A stretch of DNA of 64,000 nt from QHVT01 sp036399015 (GCA_036399015.1 DASWNW010000034.1:5611-69610), one strand, 5' to 3'; shown: positions 16,436 to 25,741, counted from the stretch's first letter. A program made the numbers and translations. Notes: generated by a model not told the origin, from the sequence alone.

Positions 16436-18457
16436 ATGATTGTATTTCCAATTTTTCAGGCGCTGACAATCGAGAATTACGGCCTATATCCGGCCTCTTC
16501 GGCAGAACCCTTCGTAGTGAACTTTGAGCCTGGCCCAACGGCAATCGTTGGAGTGAATGGGAGTGGCAAGAGCACGCTTATCCACATAGCGCTGCGATGC
16601 CTTACCGGACCATCGACTCTACCCGCGCCGACGACGGCTGGCGAGCTTGGGCACATCCAGCCACGACTGGTGGCTCTGTCGCCGCAGGAGCGCCGGTTCT
16701 TCGCGAAACGTGTTGCTGACGGTGCGAAAGCAGCTTTCGCCACGTTGCGTTGTATGTTCGGTAAGCGAGTGGTCGAGATCAGACGCCGCCTGTCGGATCT
16801 GTCGCTTGTGTCCATTTTTGTGGATGGAAAACCCATCCAAATCACCCATGCGACTGCTGATGCCGAAGCGATGTATCAGCAAGAGATCGCGAAGCTGTTC
16901 CACGTAGCAAGCGCCTTTGACGTCTCGATACTTCTTCACTTCCTAGTATTCATGATGGAGGACCGGCGAACTCTGGTTTGGGACGCTACCGCGCAGCGAC
17001 AGATCTTTCGCATATTGCTGCCACCGGACCGCGCCAGCGATTATGCCGCTGCTCAGCAGGAGTTCATTTCGGCCGATAGTGCTTTCCGGAACACACGGAA
17101 CGTGATCAACCGTCGCACCAAAAGAGTTGAAAAGTCGGAACGAGCGGTGCGGCAACTTGATTCTGCGGAAGCAGCACGGACAATGCTTGTCGCACAAGCG
17201 AATGTTCTCCGCGAGCAGCTAGAACGAGCGAGCGGGGAACGCTCGCGTGCTGACGCGGATCGTCGTGACGCGCGACTCGCGCGCGAAAAGGCTGCAGCAA
17301 CTCGCGATGCGCTCCTGCGCGAGCTTGAGCACATGAAGTTTCAGGCGCTGGGGCATCGACTCGGCACAACGAATGACACAGTCAAATACATACTCACACA
17401 CTTGCTCGCGGACGATGAATGTCTGGTTTGTGGGACGAGCCCTTCGCCGGCGGGAGCGAAAATTGACGAATGGGTTCGCGCCGGCCGCTGCCCGATCTGT
17501 GGGTCAGCCGCGCATACCGAAGCGAACGTAGAGTCGTTATCAGCCGGCGACGCGAAACGCATCGCACGCCTCGAACAGCAGCTCGAGCTTGCTGAGGCCC
17601 AGATCGACGACGCCGAACAGCGGACTGCGCGAGCTCACGAGGTGTTTGTTGCGGCCGATGCACTCTTTATCGAACTAGACGCGAGGCGCGTCGACCTCGA
17701 TGCGCAGATCGTTCAAGTTCTGCGGCAAATCCCGGCCGAACGTGCCGCGGTCGCCGCTGTCACTGATGACATCGACGCACTGAACCGGTTACTTGACGAA
17801 GACCGGCGGGGGCTCGCTGCGGCCGAGAGGAAGTTTCGCCGCGCCGTAGCCGAGACCGTTCGACGGGTCGAGCAACTGCAGGACGACGTTCGACGTGCTT
17901 TTCAGCCGTACGTGAAGGTGTTTCTGAAAGAGAATGCGTCGTTGCTGTATCGAACGGTGAAAGCGCCTATGGGACAATCAGGTGCGCAGTTCGAGTTTCC
18001 GGCGTTTCAACTGACGATGTCTGGAGGCGCGATCGCCGGTGAAGCATTGCGTGAAGGGCCAGAGTCCGTATCAAACTCTCAGGCAGAGTTCATCGACCTC
18101 GCGTTCCGGATGGCGCTAATGACGGTCGCCTCTGCCGGGAGCGCCGCGACACTCGTAGTCGACGCACCTGAAGCAACGCTTGATTTCCTATTCGCCGAAC
18201 GCGCGGGGCAACAGCTGGCAAAGTTTTCGTACGCAAATGGTGGGAACAGGGTCATCGTGACCTCGTATCTACCCAGCGAGCACTTGCTGCAAGCGTTGTT
18301 CGCGAAGACCAAGCGTGTACCGGAGCGCCGCCGAAGAATCGTTGATTTGATTAAGGACGCCGCGCCCAACGCCGCGATTCGCGCTGACGGTCCACGATAC
18401 GAGGAGTTCCTCGAAAAGATCATCTCACGATCAGGAGTAGCGCATAGGCATGCGTGA
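16436..18457 (+). CDS. Rad50/SMC-like ATPase with zinc hook (Lamassu LmuB / ABC-3C ATPase-like)
   Basis: A 673-aa ABC-type ATPase. Walker A is GVNGSGKST (39-47). Two coiled-coil arms (about 205-300 and 370-490) flank a zinc hook made of CLVCG (329-333) and CPICG (352-356). The ABC signature region is VSNSQAEFIDLAF (545-557) and Walker B is LVVDAPEA (573-580). It therefore has the complete SMC/Rad50 build at reduced size. Such proteins sense DNA ends or foreign DNA and license a partner nuclease. It overlaps the next gene by 8 bp in a three-gene operon, and codon use is richer in A/T than in flanking genes, suggesting transfer. Wadjet JetC is less likely because its partner genes are missing. 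Confidence 0.85.
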   Translation: MIVFPIFQALTIENYGLYPASSAEPFVVNFEPGPTAIVGVNGSGKSTLIHIALRCLTGPSTLPAPTTAGELGHIQPRLVALSPQERRFFAKRVADGAKAAFATLRCMFGKRVVEIRRRLSDLSLVSIFVDGKPIQITHATADAEAMYQQEIAKLFHVASAFDVSILLHFLVFMMEDRRTLVWDATAQRQIFRILLPPDRASDYAAAQQEFISADSAFRNTRNVINRRTKRVEKSERAVRQLDSAEAARTMLVAQANVLREQLERASGERSRADADRRDARLAREKAAATRDALLRELEHMKFQALGHRLGTTNDTVKYILTHLLADDECLVCGTSPSPAGAKIDEWVRAGRCPICGSAAHTEANVESLSAGDAKRIARLEQQLELAEAQIDDAEQRTARAHEVFVAADALFIELDARRVDLDAQIVQVLRQIPAERAAVAAVTDDIDALNRLLDEDRRGLAAAERKFRRAVAETVRRVEQLQDDVRRAFQPYVKVFLKENASLLYRTVKAPMGQSGAQFEFPAFQLTMSGGAIAGEALREGPESVSNSQAEFIDLAFRMALMTVASAGSAATLVVDAPEATLDFLFAERAGQQLAKFSYANGGNRVIVTSYLPSEHLLQALFAKTKRVPERRRRIVDLIKDAAPNAAIRADGPRYEEFLEKIISRSGVAHRHA

Positions 18458-19088
18458 GACGCGCGAGCAGCTTTCAGATCGCCTTCGACTGTTGTTATTG
18501 CTCGATGCATGCGAGGCTGCGGGCGTGGCACCGATCGCCTTGGCGCGTCTGCACGCCATGCTGTTTTTTGCTAGTGTCCTAGCGCCGATTTGGTCTGTAA
18601 CTAGTATAGATGGGAAGGTTTTGAAAGATAGCGACGGCCCATTTTACCCTGATCTGCAACGCGAGCTTGACCGATTAGTCGGGTTGGGATACGTGATTGT
18701 TCGTGACGTGTCATATGTTCGCGAGTCAAACCGATGGCGTCTCAACGCCTCGTATGCTCTAAACACCGCTACAACTGGCGATATCTTTGCTGTAGCCCGC
18801 AGCTTCGAAACGGAGCGACGCCTGATCGCGTTTCTTCGGCGTCTCGCATACGCTATTTCTCAGAGCGAGGGAGCGATAGAGAGCTTCGTGGGTTCTGACG
18901 CTACCTGGTCTGATGTACGCACGGGCACCGGCGATATTATTGACTTTGCTGAGTGGCGACGAGCCAATTATTCCGCATACGTAGCGCACTCATTCAACGA
19001 TTTTGCTCCGACCACTACCGGTGCGACGCGCGGTGAAATGCTTCAGTTGTATCTGCGGCTGTTGGAGCGAAGAGCGAATGCGTCGTAA
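18450..19088 (+). CDS. Middle component of a three-gene ATPase/nuclease system (LmuC / ABC-3C MC-like)
   Basis: A 212-aa protein beginning MRETREQLSDRLRLLLLLDA. The N-terminal 100 residues are helical and look like a winged HTH (VAPIALARLHAMLFFASVLA, then DGPFYPDLQRELDRLVGLGY). The C-terminal half is helical with no motif. It has the size, position and GPFYPDLQ-type segment expected for the middle subunit linking an SMC-like ATPase to an effector in ABC-three-component systems, but assignment rests mainly on context. It overlaps the ATPase by 8 bp and the nuclease by 11 bp, implying obligate co-translation. Confidence 0.6.
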   Translation: MRETREQLSDRLRLLLLLDACEAAGVAPIALARLHAMLFFASVLAPIWSVTSIDGKVLKDSDGPFYPDLQRELDRLVGLGYVIVRDVSYVRESNRWRLNASYALNTATTGDIFAVARSFETERRLIAFLRRLAYAISQSEGAIESFVGSDATWSDVRTGTGDIIDFAEWRRANYSAYVAHSFNDFAPTTTGATRGEMLQLYLRLLERRANAS

Positions 19089-20310
19089 AGGAGGCAAGAA
19101 GGCGCGTCACACACTACAGAGAGGTCGTGTCGTCTCTGCGACGGATGGCGAGCAGAAGCGGGTCCGGCGCGTGCAGATGTTCGTTGACCCTTTCGACGTG
19201 AACCCGCTGGGCGGCGTTCAACCGAGTGAGCTTCGCGCCGCCGCCTTTAGTCCGCAGCAGCCAGCGGCACCTGAGCTTGATGCGCCGGAGTTTAATATCG
19301 CTTTTGAATCAGTTACATCGGCGCTCGCGACCCGGTCGGCGAACGTGCTAGCGGCGAACGATCCCAAACTTCGCGCGGTCTTCATTATCACCGATCGTCC
19401 ACGCGACCTTGGCGAAGCGGTAGGCGCGGAACCCGAGCTTTTCCTGAATAACGGTTCGCGGCGCCTCGTCGGCAACATATGGATCGCAGGACCGAGCATG
19501 TCTAGCGGTTACTACCTCGAGCTGCTCGGAGAATCATCCGCCGACCTGCAACAAGCTCTTGTGAGCCGCGGTTTGGGTGATAAAGCGGCGTTTGTGTTTG
19601 ATCCTACTGCAACGGTGCCCGAGCTCAGGTACTACCCGCGGGGTGTTGACGATGCCGATACGGTGCACCGGTTTTCCTTCGCTGCATCGTCGTTCTCGCT
19701 CGAGGCACTGGATGAAATCATGTCGGAGTTCTACGACGATAGCCTTAAGACGCCGGAAGCAGGTGGAACTGAGTTCACGCCGTGGGCCAAGTCGTCGGCG
19801 TATATTCCACGAAAGCGGACAGAGGTGTTCATTCAAGGGTGGCTCCGATCGATACTAAAAGCTCGGTTGCGCAACTGCGAGATACACGCGGAAATACCGA
19901 CTGATGAAGGTCGTGCGGATCTGCTGATTGTTTCCAAGAGCGCCTCGCTAAACTCGTGGATCTATCACGCAGTTCTCGAGCTGAAGGTGTTGCGATCTGT
20001 CACATCTACAAAAAGCGCGGTTCCGCCCGGCGAGCGTGAACAGGCGGTTTGCGAAGGCATACTGCAGGCGATTGCTTACCAGAAGAAGTTGGCGCCATCA
20101 GTCGCGATGCTGTGCTGCTATGACATGACTAAACCAGAGCATTGTATCGGCGACGCCTGTTTCGCGCCGGTTCTCCGGAAGGCCAAAGCCTGGCATGTGC
20201 AGCTTCGACATTATAGAATCTTTGGGTCGTCGAAAGATCTTCGTAATGCACAATATGGAGACGACAGTACGCCGAAATCACGCCCGCGCAAGCACAAGAA
20301 GCGTCTCTGA
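19078..20310 (+). CDS. PD-(D/E)XK nuclease, effector of the three-gene ATPase system
   Basis: A 410-aa protein. The C-terminal half holds a PD-(D/E)XK core: Glu249 in TEVFIQGWLRSIL, Asp281 in EGRADLLIV, the E-x-K of LELKVL (Glu301, Lys303), and the motif IV helix EGILQAIAYQKK (Gln335). These are the spacing and residues of an active restriction-type or Cap4-like nuclease. Residues 1-230 are unassigned and may bind DNA or the partner subunits; the first 35 residues and the tail are strongly basic. Lamassu effectors usually place the nuclease domain at the N-terminus, so the reversed order here is notable. The 3' end overlaps the convergent methyltransferase gene by 33 bp. Confidence 0.75.
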   Translation: MRRKGGKKARHTLQRGRVVSATDGEQKRVRRVQMFVDPFDVNPLGGVQPSELRAAAFSPQQPAAPELDAPEFNIAFESVTSALATRSANVLAANDPKLRAVFIITDRPRDLGEAVGAEPELFLNNGSRRLVGNIWIAGPSMSSGYYLELLGESSADLQQALVSRGLGDKAAFVFDPTATVPELRYYPRGVDDADTVHRFSFAASSFSLEALDEIMSEFYDDSLKTPEAGGTEFTPWAKSSAYIPRKRTEVFIQGWLRSILKARLRNCEIHAEIPTDEGRADLLIVSKSASLNSWIYHAVLELKVLRSVTSTKSAVPPGEREQAVCEGILQAIAYQKKLAPSVAMLCCYDMTKPEHCIGDACFAPVLRKAKAWHVQLRHYRIFGSSKDLRNAQYGDDSTPKSRPRKHKKRL

Positions 20311-21561
20311 TAGCGCGGCCCGGCCCTGCTGGGCAGATGCTCTCATCGAGCGACACGGTTCGCGCATGATTACCTCACAGCCGATCTGTGAGGAGAGTTG
20401 CGCAAGGATCTCAGCAACGCGTACCTCAACGCCGCTGTACCGACTGTCACCAACGACGAGCCAGAGTTGGGCACGGCGCGGCAGGGTTGCTGAGACAGCA
20501 CCTAAGACGTTGAGCATATCCGCGAAGTAGGCGCCGACCATCGAGGGGATGTAGGGATTCCACAGGTTCGGCCGTACCGACTCAAGCCGCCGTACAGTTC
20601 GATTGAGTAGTGGAGATCCAGATGGTGGCTCTGGGAAGTCGCGCTTGATCTGCACGTGAGAAGACAAGGTCGAGTGCCGCAGTTGCGTGTTAGCGCCCGC
20701 ATTTGCCAAGTAGCCAAGCGCCCAGAGCTCGATGTTGTAGACGTCCGTATAATCAAAAGAATTCGGATACGGAGGTGAAAAGATTGCGATATCGCTCGGG
20801 GGCAGTTTGTGAGCGAGCACCCGCGCGTCGCCTCGGATAACTGAGTACCGACTCTCGGGACGATTTGCGTGTCGCAGGATGTCTCCGACTGCTTTCTGCA
20901 CCGTTATGCGGAATGCCTCGTCAACGTCGGACGCGGAACGTCTTGGGCGGGCGCGCCATCCGGCCCTGTACCTCCGGCCCTTTCCGCTGACAGTCACGTT
21001 ACTCACGTCCGTGAGCACGCCGCCGAGGAGTACCCGTAGCAGCCGGCGATTGGTGTCGCTTGCGACTACGTTCAGACTCTTCACGATGGCCGCTACCCTG
21101 GCGGCGACGTCGTAATCGAAGATCCAGCGCTGTTCAATGCCGGGCTCGACGAATGTTGGCGGCGCGGTCGCGAAGAACGTCTCGGGAGTGGGACGCTTCC
21201 GGTTGGCTGCGGTGATCAAGGCAGAAAAGTCCCGGCGCAACAAGTCGACATCGTATGAAGCGAGCTTCGCCTCGATCAAGTCTGCGAGGAACGGATTGAC
21301 TTCTACCGTGACGGGTTCAACGCCCAGGAACTGGCAAGCCAGAGCGGTTGTTCCGGAGCCGCCGAAAGGGTCCGCGCAGCGGCGAACGGGAATCCTGCTC
21401 TCTCGTATCGCCCGAGCTACCAGCTCCGGAGCGAACGCCTCTTTGAAGTGACGCCAACGTTGAAATGGGAGTTCAGGCGCTCCAGCGTTCGTGCCAAGTG
21501 ACGACACGGGCCTACCTTGGGTCCAGTCCTCGAACGTAACGCGCACGCCACACCCTCCCAC
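20278..21561 (-). CDS. DNA methyltransferase (SPPY type, N4-cytosine or N6-adenine)
   Basis: A protein of about 427 aa. The AdoMet-binding motif is ADPFGGSGTTALAC (63-76) and the catalytic motif is FSPPYPNSFDY (261-271). The Ser-Pro-Pro-Tyr form is usual in N4-cytosine enzymes. The binding motif comes before the catalytic motif, opposite to the beta-class order. The region between them (100-240) probably holds target recognition. It is convergent with the nuclease gene and overlaps it by 33 bp. Facing an SMC-like ATPase and nuclease, it could mark self DNA for that system, or be a solitary methylase that happens to lie there. GTG 21561 is the longest start; GTG 21546 is an alternative. Confidence 0.8.
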   Translation of the reverse strand: MGGCGVRVTFEDWTQGRPVSSLGTNAGAPELPFQRWRHFKEAFAPELVARAIRESRIPVRRCADPFGGSGTTALACQFLGVEPVTVEVNPFLADLIEAKLASYDVDLLRRDFSALITAANRKRPTPETFFATAPPTFVEPGIEQRWIFDYDVAARVAAIVKSLNVVASDTNRRLLRVLLGGVLTDVSNVTVSGKGRRYRAGWRARPRRSASDVDEAFRITVQKAVGDILRHANRPESRYSVIRGDARVLAHKLPPSDIAIFSPPYPNSFDYTDVYNIELWALGYLANAGANTQLRHSTLSSHVQIKRDFPEPPSGSPLLNRTVRRLESVRPNLWNPYIPSMVGAYFADMLNVLGAVSATLPRRAQLWLVVGDSRYSGVEVRVAEILAQLSSQIGCEVIMREPCRSMRASAQQGRAALSETLLVLARA

Positions 21562-21899
21562 ATCGCGCTACCGCCATTCTATCGCTAAAAGCAACCGTGG
21601 AGCGAGTACGGGGGCGATCGCATCCCATCGCGCTGACGCGTATCGCTTGCTTTGGCGGCGTTGCAACGCGCTGCGGACGGAATTGATGGCCGGTCGTTAG
21701 GAACCGCACGCTGCAAGCGCGCGCGGTTGTCCGCGGTTTACTGGCTGACGGCGCAAGTCTCGCGAGTGCGGGCTCGCGAGAGCGAAACACCTTTGTTGGG
21801 TCACTTGTCGTCCAGGCGAAACGTCGCAGACAACCCCGTGTGCGGCCGCGGCGAGCTCGGTCCCTGACGACCGACGGCGATGCGTTGCCGTGCAACGCC

Positions 21900-23110
21900 T
21901 GCGCAGCGTCGTGCAGCGAGGATGAAGATTGCGGGAGCCCCATGCATCGTGTTGCGGGGCGCGTGGATGGCCATGCGCCCGGCCGCCTCAGCGAGCAAAC
22001 GCGCGCGCCACCCTGCGCGGCCACCACGCATCGCGTAGGAGCTCGGTGCGGCATTCCGCGCCGCCCGTGCACCGTCGTGATTCGATCGTGCGACACGCTG
22101 CAACGCTGCTGCACGACCGTGCAAAGGCGATGGAATCGCGGGCGGCCCTTGCACCGTCGGGCGAGGGTCGTACGCGGTGATGCAAGCGCCCTGCTCCGCC
22201 CGGGGAAAGCGCGTGCGGCTTGCGGCGAGCGTCGCGCACGGGATGCACAGGCGGCGCACGTTTGCGGAGGGTCTGCACGTTCGTGCAACGGCGTCGCACC
22301 GCCGTGGAAGGCCGAAGAAATTCGCGAGAGGCTCGTGCGCCGTGGTGCGAGAGCGGTGCGCGGTGATGCAGGCGCCCTGCTCCGCCTGGGGAAGCACTTC
22401 CGGCTTGCGGCGAGCGTCGCGCACGGGATGCAGCCGCGGCGCACGATTGCGCGAGGGCTGTGAACCAGCGCGCACGGCACTGCACCGCCGTGTAACGGCG
22501 CAGCAACGCCGCGGAAGGCGGGGGAAATTTGCGGGAGGGCCGTGCACCGTGGCGCAGAGGGTGGTGCGCGGTGATGCGAGCGCTCTGCTCCGCCTGGGAA
22601 TGCAATTCCGGGTCGCGGCGAGCGTCGCGCACGCGATGCAGAGGCGGGGCACGATTGCGGAGAGCTCTGCACGGTCGTGCAACGGCGTTGCAGCGCCGCG
22701 CAAGGCCGAGGAAATTTGCGGGAGGCTCGTGCACCGCCGCGGAAGCGTGTGCGCGGTGAGGCAACCGTCCAGCACCGTCTGGGAACGCACGTCCGGCTCG
22801 AGGCGAGCGTCGCGCGCGGTGGTGCGGCGGGGGCGGCACGGTTGCGCGAGGGCTGTGTACCGCGCAAACCGGTCGTACGCGGCGTGCAACGGCATTGCAC
22901 CGCCGCGCAAAGCCGAGGAAATTTGCGGGAGGCCCGTGCACGGCGATGGAACCGCGGTGCGCCGGCGCGCACCCGGTTGATCCTTTTGCGGGAGCCGTCG
23001 TGCACGATGCTGCACGTCCGCGCGCGCTGCGGTGCGCGAGCTGCGCGGCGTGTGTCGCCGGCTGTGCACCATCGTGCACCGGCTGCGCACCATCGTGCGC
23101 GGGCGAAACA
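21900..23110. repeat. GC-rich tandem repeat array of about 185-210 bp units, no convincing gene
   Basis: A repeated landmark (GCGAGCGTCGCGC) occurs at about 22225, 22410, 22619 and 22803, giving periods of 185, 209 and 184 bp. Each unit also holds GCGGTGATGC with CTGCTCCGCC, GGAAATTTGCGGGAGG-like text and many TGCA-centred palindromes such as TGCAACGGCGTTGCA. Long frames are open on both strands, as expected from such GC content; none shows a family or ribosome site. A single diverged copy lies at 29216-29550. The adjoining 21562-21899 also holds no gene. Confidence 0.8.
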
Positions 23111-23608
23111 CCCAGGCCAGCGCCGCGCGAAACGCCCCGGAACGGGCGGCGGTGACCTTTTTCCCGGTGGCGCGTATACCTGATTAAGGCCCCCGGGAAA
23201 TTCAGGCGTTTGCAGTTCGTGCTCCCTGTCGACCGTCGGACGAGCCCCCATCGCCTCTCCGCCGGCATTTTCCAGTAGCTGCGCGCCGTGACCTACCCCG
23301 AGGTCGTTCGGAGTGTGCGTAGGAGGCGGCAGAAATATCGCGTGTTCACATTTTTCTCACCGTTGAGCCGGCCAGGTGCAGCGGGTTTTTACAGAGGAGA
23401 ATCTTCCGAAATCATGCGAATTTGCATTCTGAATTTTATGGTCCTACACCATAGGCAGGTTCAGCGGCAACCCGGACTCATCAGGCTCCCGACGACCGAG
23501 AAAGGAGGCAGGACAGGACATTCATCAGGCAGTCCCGAGGCCGCTCCGCAGGGTATGCGCGGGGCACACAACGACCGGACACCACAACCATCGACATGGA
23601 AAAGGGCT
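23111..23608. promoter_or_regulatory. Leader region of the protease operon
   Basis: About 500 bp with a sharp fall in GC content around 23330-23450 (for example GTGTTCACATTTTTCTCACC and GGTTTTTACAGAGGAGAATC). This is the likely promoter and leader for the genes from 23609. No stop interrupts the coding frame from 23414 onwards. An ATG at 23414 preceded by AGGAGA could therefore start a longer protein, but that added stretch looks non-coding in composition. Confidence 0.4.
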
Positions 23609-24202
23609 ATGACCACTACCAACACTACCGATTTCGACAAACCCGAGAAACTCGAGCCGGACGGTCCCGCTCCGGAGCCGATGCCGACGCCGTCGCCGAC
23701 GTTCTACTCGCAACTGGCGGCGGACCTGGTCGCCTCGCTGGACGGGTTCACCGCCGCGGTGCCGGACTTCGACAACCCGCTGCGGCTGACCGCCTCCTTC
23801 GTCAAGGCCAAGCGGCGCGTGCCGAAGGCGTTCGTCGTCGACGCGGTCGCCGCGCTGCTGGTCAGCGGCGAGCTGCAGGGGCTGAAGATCTCGAACACGG
23901 CCGAGGTGCTCGACGACCAGCAGTACATCGACGCGTTCGTGCCGCTCGCGCGCCACCTCGACACCGCGCTCAAGGGCCTCAACTTCACGATCCAGGCGCG
24001 TGAGGCTCGCCTGGCCTCGAACGCCCAGAAGATCTTCACCACGGCCAAGGCCCTGGCGCAGGACCGCGAGGGGACCACCATCGGCGTGCACGTCGAGAAC
24101 ATGAAGCGGTCCCGCCGGAAGCCGCCGGCGCGCCGCAAAACGAAGCCGGAGCCGCAGCTCCTGCTCACCAGAAAGGAGGGACCGGACATCACCAGCCGCT
24201 GA
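23609..24202 (+). CDS. Hypothetical protein with basic C-terminal tail
   Basis: A 197-aa protein of unknown family. Residues 1-30 are acidic and proline-rich (linker-like). Residues 33-165 form a helical domain (LAADLVASLDGFTAAVPDFD, then LNFTIQAREARLASNAQKIF). The last 30 residues are rich in Lys/Arg/Pro (KRSRRKPPARRKTKPEP), suggesting nucleic-acid or surface binding. No signal peptide or membrane segment. It is the first gene of an apparent four-gene run with a protealysin-like protease, a small protein and an HTH protein. ATG 23609 follows a weak AAAAGGG site; ATG 23414 is an alternative. Confidence 0.6.
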   Translation: MTTTNTTDFDKPEKLEPDGPAPEPMPTPSPTFYSQLAADLVASLDGFTAAVPDFDNPLRLTASFVKAKRRVPKAFVVDAVAALLVSGELQGLKISNTAEVLDDQQYIDAFVPLARHLDTALKGLNFTIQAREARLASNAQKIFTTAKALAQDREGTTIGVHVENMKRSRRKPPARRKTKPEPQLLLTRKEGPDITSR

Positions 24203-24284
24203 AATGAGTCGCACGGTCGCGTGTCAGCGCGACCGTGCCCGACACTCCCACCCCCTCCCCGCTAAGAGAAAGGACGTTTGTGTC

Positions 24285-25436
24285 GTGACAACCATACATC
24301 ATTCAATCTGTACCGTCATTCCGCCGCACATGCAGCGGCACATCGCGCAGGGCCGCGACGCGGTGGTGGCGGGCATGCATCACCGGAGCGGCGTCCTCCA
24401 GAACACGAGGATGCCCATCGCCTCGCCGGCGGCGCTGCTCCCCTCCGGCATCGGACCGCGCGCCACGCGGAAGGAGCGCCGGGTGTTCGACGCGGGCGGC
24501 GGCGAGCTCCTGCCCGGAAGGATCGTGCTCGACGAAGCCGGCCCGCGCACCTCCACCGACCCGGCCGCCGTGAACGTGTTCGCGTACTGCGGGATGACGT
24601 ACGACTTCTACGCCAACAACTTCTTCCGCAACTCGATCGACGACAAGGGCATGCGCCTCGACGCCACGGTCCACTTCGGGACCGGCTACGTCAACGCCTG
24701 CTGGAACGGCCGGCAACTGGTGCTCGGGGACGGCGACGGCCGGCTGTTCCTCGGCTTCACCTCGCCGGAAGTGGTCGCGCACGAGCTGACGCACGGCGTC
24801 ATCCAGCACAGCGCCCGGCTGCCGTACGCCGGGCAGGCCGGCGCGGTGGCCGAGCACCTCTGCGACGCGTGTGGCATCACCGCCAGGGACTGGTGGCTGG
24901 GCCGCGAGGCCTCGCAGTCGGACTGGCTGATCGGTACCGGGGTCTTCTCACCAGCTGTCATGGGAACAGCGATCCGGTCGATGATGAACCCCGGCACCGC
25001 CTACGACGACCCGGTCCTGGGGCGCGATCCGCAGCCGGCCCACATGCGCGACTACGTCGACGCGCCTCGCGACAACGGCGGCGTGCACGTGAACTCCGGG
25101 ATCCTCAATCGCGCGTACGCGCTGGCGGCGGTGGCCCTGGGCGGCTGCTACTGGAACACCGTCGGCCGGGTCTGGTACCGGGTCATGACCGGCACGCTGC
25201 TGCCGCAGACCACCTTCCGCTCGTTCGCCAACGACACCGTGCGCGTGGCGGGCGAGCTCTTCGGCCGCGGCGAGGTGCAGCAGACCGTCGCCGACGCCTG
25301 GGCCGAGGTGGGCGTGCCGGTCCGCCCCCTGGCTGCCTTCAGCGCTCCGCGGATGGTCATCGCCGCCCCGCGCTCGTTCGTCTCCATCCATCGCAACGAT
25401 CAACCCAGCAACGAAACAAAGGGAAACACCGAATGA
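24285..25436 (+). CDS. Protealysin-like M4 metallopeptidase
   Basis: A 383-aa thermolysin-family zinc protease. The N-terminus lacks a signal peptide and carries a short propeptide with the protealysin-type ICTVIPPHMQRHIAQ motif (8-22). HELTH (166-170) gives two zinc ligands and the catalytic Glu; Glu190 in AVAEHLCD is the third ligand. DNGGVHVNSGI (263-273) supplies the transition-state His268. All catalytic residues are intact. Protealysins are often intracellular precursors activated by propeptide removal. Family operons usually carry the inhibitor emfourin; the neighbour here does not resemble it. GTG 24285 is supported by GAGAAAGGA upstream. The stop overlaps the next start (ATGA). Confidence 0.88.
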   Translation: MTTIHHSICTVIPPHMQRHIAQGRDAVVAGMHHRSGVLQNTRMPIASPAALLPSGIGPRATRKERRVFDAGGGELLPGRIVLDEAGPRTSTDPAAVNVFAYCGMTYDFYANNFFRNSIDDKGMRLDATVHFGTGYVNACWNGRQLVLGDGDGRLFLGFTSPEVVAHELTHGVIQHSARLPYAGQAGAVAEHLCDACGITARDWWLGREASQSDWLIGTGVFSPAVMGTAIRSMMNPGTAYDDPVLGRDPQPAHMRDYVDAPRDNGGVHVNSGILNRAYALAAVALGGCYWNTVGRVWYRVMTGTLLPQTTFRSFANDTVRVAGELFGRGEVQQTVADAWAEVGVPVRPLAAFSAPRMVIAAPRSFVSIHRNDQPSNETKGNTE

Positions 25437-25741
25437 AACTGGATCACCACCCCCAGCTCACTTTCGAAGACGTCGAGCAGTACATGCAGACCGTCGACCT
25501 CGCCGCGCTCGGGACCGCGCAGACGCTCCTGGAGGAGAGTCACGAGTCCCGGATCGAGCGCCTCGGCAGGGTGTACCGCACGGTCCGTCCGCTGCTCGGC
25601 TTCCTGAACGCGCTCCCGCTCCCCGCGTCGTGGCGCACGGCCATCACGCTGCTCCTGAACGCGATCGAGGCGGTCGTCGCCCCGAAGAACGTGCCGCCGG
25701 AGACGCAGGAGTTCAAGGCCGGACGCGATCTCGAGGAGTAG
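25433..25741 (+). CDS. Small helical protein of the protease operon
   Basis: A 102-aa protein starting MKLDHHPQLTFEDVEQYMQT. It is predicted all-helical. A moderately hydrophobic stretch (WRTAITLLLNAIEAVVAP, 67-84) could be an amphipathic helix; there is no signal peptide. It overlaps the protease stop by 4 bp, so the two are made together. That position is where emfourin inhibitors are found in other protealysin operons, making a protease inhibitor or client a fair guess, but no sequence likeness to emfourin was seen. Confidence 0.7.
   Translation: MKLDHHPQLTFEDVEQYMQTVDLAALGTAQTLLEESHESRIERLGRVYRTVRPLLGFLNALPLPASWRTAITLLLNAIEAVVAPKNVPPETQEFKAGRDLEE

Noticed and set aside
19078..20310. Classical type II restriction-modification pair formed by nuclease and methylase alone
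   Set aside because: The nuclease is translationally coupled to an SMC-like ATPase and middle protein, which ordinary type II systems lack. The three-component reading fits better.
21900..23110. CRISPR array
   Set aside because: The repeats are imperfect, about 185-210 bp apart, and lack 25-40-bp identical direct repeats with unique spacers. No cas genes are present.
21512..23268. Very long open frames (400-580 codons) on both strands over the GC-rich array
   Set aside because: All frames are open together because stop codons are rare in this composition. The translations are repeats of Arg/Pro/Ala/Ser text with no ribosome site or family, so the repeat explanation is simpler.
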